A stretch of DNA of 64,000 bases from Psychroserpens luteolus (lineage in GTDB: Bacteria > Bacteroidota > Bacteroidia > Flavobacteriales > Flavobacteriaceae). The DNA is taken from NCBI RefSeq assembly GCF_021032705.1, contig NZ_JAHVXI010000005.1, positions 186,001 to 250,000 of the forward strand. The letters are read 5' to 3'. This document shows, piece by piece, positions 61,045 through 64,000 of the stretch (positions are counted from its first letter, which is position 1; each line of letters starts with the position of its first letter). The position numbers and the translations under genes were made by a program. The notes under the pieces were generated by a model, which was not told the origin of the DNA, did no database searches, and saw only the letters and a list, made by a program, of their open reading frames with translations.

Positions 61045-61361
61045 TGACTATTGAAATTTCAAATATCCCGCAAAAAGAAATCATTACAGGTTTTAAAGCA
61101 CGTTTTGTTCATAGTGCACATACAACAACTGCTTTTTGGGAGGTAGAAGCAGGAGCCGAATTACCAATACACTCTCACATTCACGAACAAATTTCTATGG
61201 TAACCGAAGGTCAATTTCAAATGACCATCGATAATGTAACTAAAGTTTATACTCCAGGAATGTTAGTCATTATACCTTCAAATATTGAACATTCAGGAAA
61301 GGCATTAACCGCATGTAAAATTACAGATGTATTTTCTCCTGTAAGGGAAGATTATAAGTAA
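61044..61361 (+). CDS. Cupin domain protein
   Basis: 105-residue single cupin. The metal-binding pattern is ELPIHSHIHEQISMVTEGQFQMTI (HxHxxE) then VIIPSNIEHSGKAL (His). It could be a small dioxygenase, isomerase or sensor; nothing more can be said from sequence. It sits between map and a methyltransferase gene, overlapping both neighbours by one base, so all three are coupled. Confidence 0.88.
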   Translation: MTIEISNIPQKEIITGFKARFVHSAHTTTAFWEVEAGAELPIHSHIHEQISMVTEGQFQMTIDNVTKVYTPGMLVIIPSNIEHSGKALTACKITDVFSPVREDYK

Positions 61362-62128
61362 TGAAAAAGCTCTTCAAAATAATTTTAAATACTATACCTA
61401 GACCTTTATTAATAAGACTAAGTTATGTGGCACGCCCTATATTAGCTTTTTTGTTAAGAGGACATAAGTTTATAGATCCTATCGATGGCAAAGGATTTAG
61501 AAGTTTTTTACCATATGGTTATGGGAATCAACGCAATAATGTACTATCACCTTCAACACTTAGTTTAGAGCGTCACAGACTATTATGGTTATATTTAAAA
61601 AATGAGACAAGCTTTTTTTCTGCAGAAAAAAAAGTGCTGCATTTCGCACCTGAACAATGTTTTTTAAAACGTTTTAAAAAGCTCAAAAATTTGGAGTATA
61701 CTACCACAGATTTAGAATCACCTATTGCCGATATCAAAGCTGATATTTGCAATCTCCCTTTTGAAGACAATAGTTACGACATAATTTTGTGTAATCATGT
61801 TTTAGAACACATACCAAATGACACGAAAGCGATGCAAGAATTATTTCGTGTTTTAAAGCCTGGTGGTTATGGTGTATTCCAAATTCCGCAAGACCTTTCA
61901 CGAGCGCATACTTTTGAAGATAATACAATTACTGATAAAAAGGAACGCGCAAAAATCTTCGGTCAGTATGATCATGTTCGAGTTTATGGTCGTGATTATT
62001 TTGACAAATTGCGCAGTATAGGATTTAAAGTTGAAGAAGTAGACTATACCGCTCAACTTTCTAAAGAAGACATTGAAAAATATTGTTTAGCAAAAGGAGA
62101 AGTTATTCCTGTAGTCTATAAGGCTTAA
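61361..62128 (+). CDS. Class I SAM-dependent methyltransferase
   Basis: 255 residues. N-terminal hydrophobic stretch (LFKIILNTIPRPLLIRLSYVARPILAFLL), then the methyltransferase 11 domain: KVLHFAPEQCFLKRFKKLKNLEYTTTDLE (diverged motif I), ADIKADICNLPFEDNSYDIILCNHVLEHIPND and LFRVLKPGGYGVFQIP. Similar proteins act on lipids, quinones or sugars; the acceptor is unknown. It is coupled to the cupin gene and overlaps apbE tail to tail by 4 bases. Confidence 0.9.
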   Translation: MKKLFKIILNTIPRPLLIRLSYVARPILAFLLRGHKFIDPIDGKGFRSFLPYGYGNQRNNVLSPSTLSLERHRLLWLYLKNETSFFSAEKKVLHFAPEQCFLKRFKKLKNLEYTTTDLESPIADIKADICNLPFEDNSYDIILCNHVLEHIPNDTKAMQELFRVLKPGGYGVFQIPQDLSRAHTFEDNTITDKKERAKIFGQYDHVRVYGRDYFDKLRSIGFKVEEVDYTAQLSKEDIEKYCLAKGEVIPVVYKA

Positions 62129-63159
62129 TTCTCGGGGAAATTATTCAGATTTAAGACCTCTAATTCCTTGTCTTCATTTTCAAAAATGATAAACACTTTA
62201 AATTCGGGACGTGTTTTTAAAAAGTGAGTCACTTTTTCAATTCCCATAGCCTGAAATGCAGTAGCATAGGCATCTGCAGTCATACAATCTTTAGTAATAA
62301 CTGAAACACTCAAAATATTAGTTTTACTAGGATATCCTGTTTTTGTATTAATGATGTGCGTAAAACGATTCCCATTCTCATCTACTTTAAATTTTCGGTA
62401 AGTCCCAGAAGTTGCCATTGCTTCGTCTTTCAAACTTAAAGCTTTATAAACCGATTGGCCACCATCAAAACGCGGTTCGTCCAAACCAACTCTCCATGGT
62501 ATATCTTTTTCCATGTTTTTACCTCTAACACGAATCTCGCCTCCTATTTCTACTAAATAGTTTTTAACGTCTTTACGCTCTAGAAATTCTCCAATCACAT
62601 CAACACCGTAACCTTTGGCAATAGCATTAAATTCTAAATATGTGTCTTTGGGTTTTAAAATCCTAATAGTTCCTGCTCTATTACGAACTAGCTCTACCTG
62701 ATCTAAACCTACAGAACGCATCAAATTATCAATCGTCGTGCTATCTGTTAAAAATTTATTTTTATCAGCACCAAAACTCCAAGCATTAACAACATTTCCA
62801 ATTGTTGGATCAAAAGCGCCATCAGTATACTTATATACGTCTTTAGAAGCTAGAAAAACAGTTTCAAAATGTGTATCAACTTTATAAGGTTCATTTCGGT
62901 TAAATTTTGAAATTTCAGAATCAGCAATATACGTAGACATCGATTGATTCACTACTGCAAACAAACTATCAAATTGTTTGGTATAGTCGATTTCAGAATG
63001 ATAAATCACATTGTATGTTGTGCCAAAAACAGGTCCAGATAATTTAGTGTTTTGTGGTGTTTGAACCTCTACTTTTAGGTTGTCCTGAACAACCTCTTTA
63101 GAGTTTTCTTTACAAGAAAAGATAACAAAAAACAGCAGTAGTAGCAATAATGGTTTCAT
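62125..63159 (-). CDS. apbE: FAD:protein FMN transferase lipoprotein
   Basis: 344 residues. Lipoprotein signal MKPLLLLLLFFVIFSC, cysteine at 16. ApbE motifs: GTTYNVIYH, FDPTIGNVVNAWSFG, LEFNAIAKGYGVDVIGEFLE, YLVEIGGEIRVRG and ATSGTYRKF with HIINTKTGYPSKTN (metal-binding). The enzyme covalently attaches FMN to threonines of Na+-NQR and Rnf subunits on the periplasmic side. The neighbouring small protein is often found near nqr genes, which fits a role in Na+-NQR maturation in this marine-type organism. Confidence 0.95.
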   Translation of the reverse strand: MKPLLLLLLFFVIFSCKENSKEVVQDNLKVEVQTPQNTKLSGPVFGTTYNVIYHSEIDYTKQFDSLFAVVNQSMSTYIADSEISKFNRNEPYKVDTHFETVFLASKDVYKYTDGAFDPTIGNVVNAWSFGADKNKFLTDSTTIDNLMRSVGLDQVELVRNRAGTIRILKPKDTYLEFNAIAKGYGVDVIGEFLERKDVKNYLVEIGGEIRVRGKNMEKDIPWRVGLDEPRFDGGQSVYKALSLKDEAMATSGTYRKFKVDENGNRFTHIINTKTGYPSKTNILSVSVITKDCMTADAYATAFQAMGIEKVTHFLKTRPEFKVFIIFENEDKELEVLNLNNFPEN

Positions 63160-63537
63160 TTAATTTAAGTTAGGTTCTAATACTTGAATGCCATTGTATT
63201 CTATAAGATAATCTTCGTTTAAATACACAGGTAAATCTTCACCGTTTGGATTCCCTAATCCTACACCAGCATATAACACTTTGGCATCTTTATCGTAAGC
63301 ATGTTTTTTAAATGTTTCCATCCAAACAACATCATAGTTATTTGGGTTTTCAGGAAGTTTGACAGCTCTCACAATCACAAAAAAGTATTGGCTGTTTTTA
63401 TCAATACAAACAAACTGCGGATGCCGTTTCAGCTTGCTGTTAATCGCAACAAATTCAAATCCGCGCTGTTCAAGATCCTTTCCAACGTGATTCATTGCCA
63501 GATTATGAAGCTCTTGCTCTGTTAAGGGTGTACTCAT
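63160..63537 (-). CDS. Small nqr-associated protein of unknown function
   Basis: 125 residues, no signal or membrane helix: LTEQELHNLAMNHVGKDLEQRGFEFVAINSKLKRHPQFVCIDKNSQYFFVIVRAVKLPENPNNYDVVWMETFKKHA. In flavobacterial genomes such proteins are often labelled NADH-quinone reductase subunit F because they neighbour nqrF and apbE. It has none of the ferredoxin cysteines or FAD motifs of NqrF, so that label would be wrong. A restriction-endonuclease-like fold is conceivable from the PQFV/WMETF pattern but unproven. It abuts apbE with no gap. Confidence 0.75.
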   Translation of the reverse strand: MSTPLTEQELHNLAMNHVGKDLEQRGFEFVAINSKLKRHPQFVCIDKNSQYFFVIVRAVKLPENPNNYDVVWMETFKKHAYDKDAKVLYAGVGLGNPNGEDLPVYLNEDYLIEYNGIQVLEPNLN

Positions 63538-63557
63538 AGTGCAAAGATACGAACTTG

Positions 63558-64000
63558 CTATTTAAATCGTACAAATTTTGAACTGTCAAATGTATAATTA
63601 GACACTGGTATTACTGCATCTTTTTTAAGTTGATACCAAGGGGAAATATTAGAATCTTCAAGATTTTTAACTAAGTGAACGCTCTGTGCTGGTGTGTTAC
63701 CTTGAAACAATAAAAAACGTTTTTCTCCTTGATCATTAATGACCTCATCGCAGATCATAACAATATGTCCAGGCGTTCCTCCTTTAATGAGCATATCACC
63801 AATTTTCAATGTACTAACATCTTTAATTTCTGAAAGCTCATTATACAGTGATAATGTTCCAGAATACATATAAATCAAATTTAAATACTTGTAAAAGTTG
63901 GCTTTGGAATGATCAACACGTGCTGTTTTATTAAATGTGACTTTACTTCCATTAACCTTAGGTCGATAACCTTCAGCGTATTTATTCCATGAACAATAAT
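63558..64000 (-). CDS. DUF4846 domain protein (partial)
   Basis: The C-terminal ~147 residues of a gene that begins beyond the right edge. The frame stays open to position 64000, with CSWNKYAEGYRPKVNG then RVDHSKANFYKYLNLIYMYSGTLSLYNEL. Next come IGDMLIKGGTPGHIVMICDEV (a conserved GGxPGHxxxI block), LFQGNTPAQSVHLVKN and PWYQL. This is the DUF4846 pattern. The GHxV and QG blocks hint at a papain/NlpC-like or lipoprotein enzyme fold, but the function is unknown. It lies 20 bases upstream of the nqr-associated gene on the same strand. Confidence 0.85.
   Translation of the reverse strand, partial: YCSWNKYAEGYRPKVNGSKVTFNKTARVDHSKANFYKYLNLIYMYSGTLSLYNELSEIKDVSTLKIGDMLIKGGTPGHIVMICDEVINDQGEKRFLLFQGNTPAQSVHLVKNLEDSNISPWYQLKKDAVIPVSNYTFDSSKFVRFK

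Overview
The window looks like chromosomal DNA of a marine-type member of the Flavobacteriaceae (Bacteroidota). The evidence is internal. The DNA is strongly AT-rich. Leaders are A-rich and lack Shine-Dalgarno sequences. Many genes are preceded by the Bacteroidota -7 promoter element TAnnTTTG. The window also carries a type IX secretion (T9SS) sorting domain, DUF6090 and DUF6702 proteins, and hybrid TPR histidine kinases. I saw no insertion sequence, prophage, CRISPR array or rRNA. The content is mostly core and lineage-specific chromosome.

Layout. 1-8009: the end of a MacB-like ABC permease (-), purH, then the cell-elongation operon mreB-mreC-mreD-PBP2-rodA. 8010-8460: the only long gene-free gap, holding inverted repeats and terminators. 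8461-17736: valS, a DUF1573 protein, a retropepsin/PDZ protein, an aminotransferase-murB pair, an ECF sigma/anti-sigma pair and aquaporin Z. 17904-22946: a coupled run of a small Cys-rich membrane protein, a GT2 glycosyltransferase, a second sigma factor and an Nramp-like transporter, then lipA-gapA. 22998-31436: a hybrid kinase, lpxK, a Nif3-like protein, a COG1579-type coiled-coil protein, msrA, a T9SS-exported N-formylglutamate amidohydrolase-like protein and a methyltransferase.

32909-43255 is the functional centrepiece: one long + strand cluster for kynurenine breakdown by the 2-aminomuconate route. It encodes kynureninase, kynurenine 3-monooxygenase, a RidA-type (aminomuconate) deaminase, the semialdehyde dehydrogenase, 3-hydroxyanthranilate dioxygenase and ACMS decarboxylase. 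Interspersed are genes of unknown role: DUF6090, a membrane protein, a PsbP-like secreted protein, an SDR without its catalytic Tyr/Lys, a PaaI-type thioesterase and an O-methyltransferase. A probable structured RNA resembling the flavobacterial Flavo-1 element lies just upstream of the dioxygenase gene. Tryptophan dioxygenase is not in the window.

43258-64000: a second, paralogous TPR hybrid kinase, a subtilase lipoprotein, tatA, an M1 peptidase, DUF6702, three tandem paralogous carboxypeptidase-regulatory-domain proteins, peptidase E, tRNA-Gly(TCC), a GNAT enzyme, a Tat-exported M15 peptidase, an M48 protease, an ankyrin protein, gpmI, a HAD-like protein, a CoA-transferase, map, a cupin, a methyltransferase, apbE with its small neighbour, and a partial DUF4846 gene.

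The most interesting unexplained signal is a set of TTTnnTCGAT-like repeats placed about two or three DNA turns apart (20, 21 or 31 bp). They lie upstream of both hybrid kinases and of the T9SS cargo gene, and could be operators for one LytTR-type response regulator. This is inference from spacing and similarity alone.
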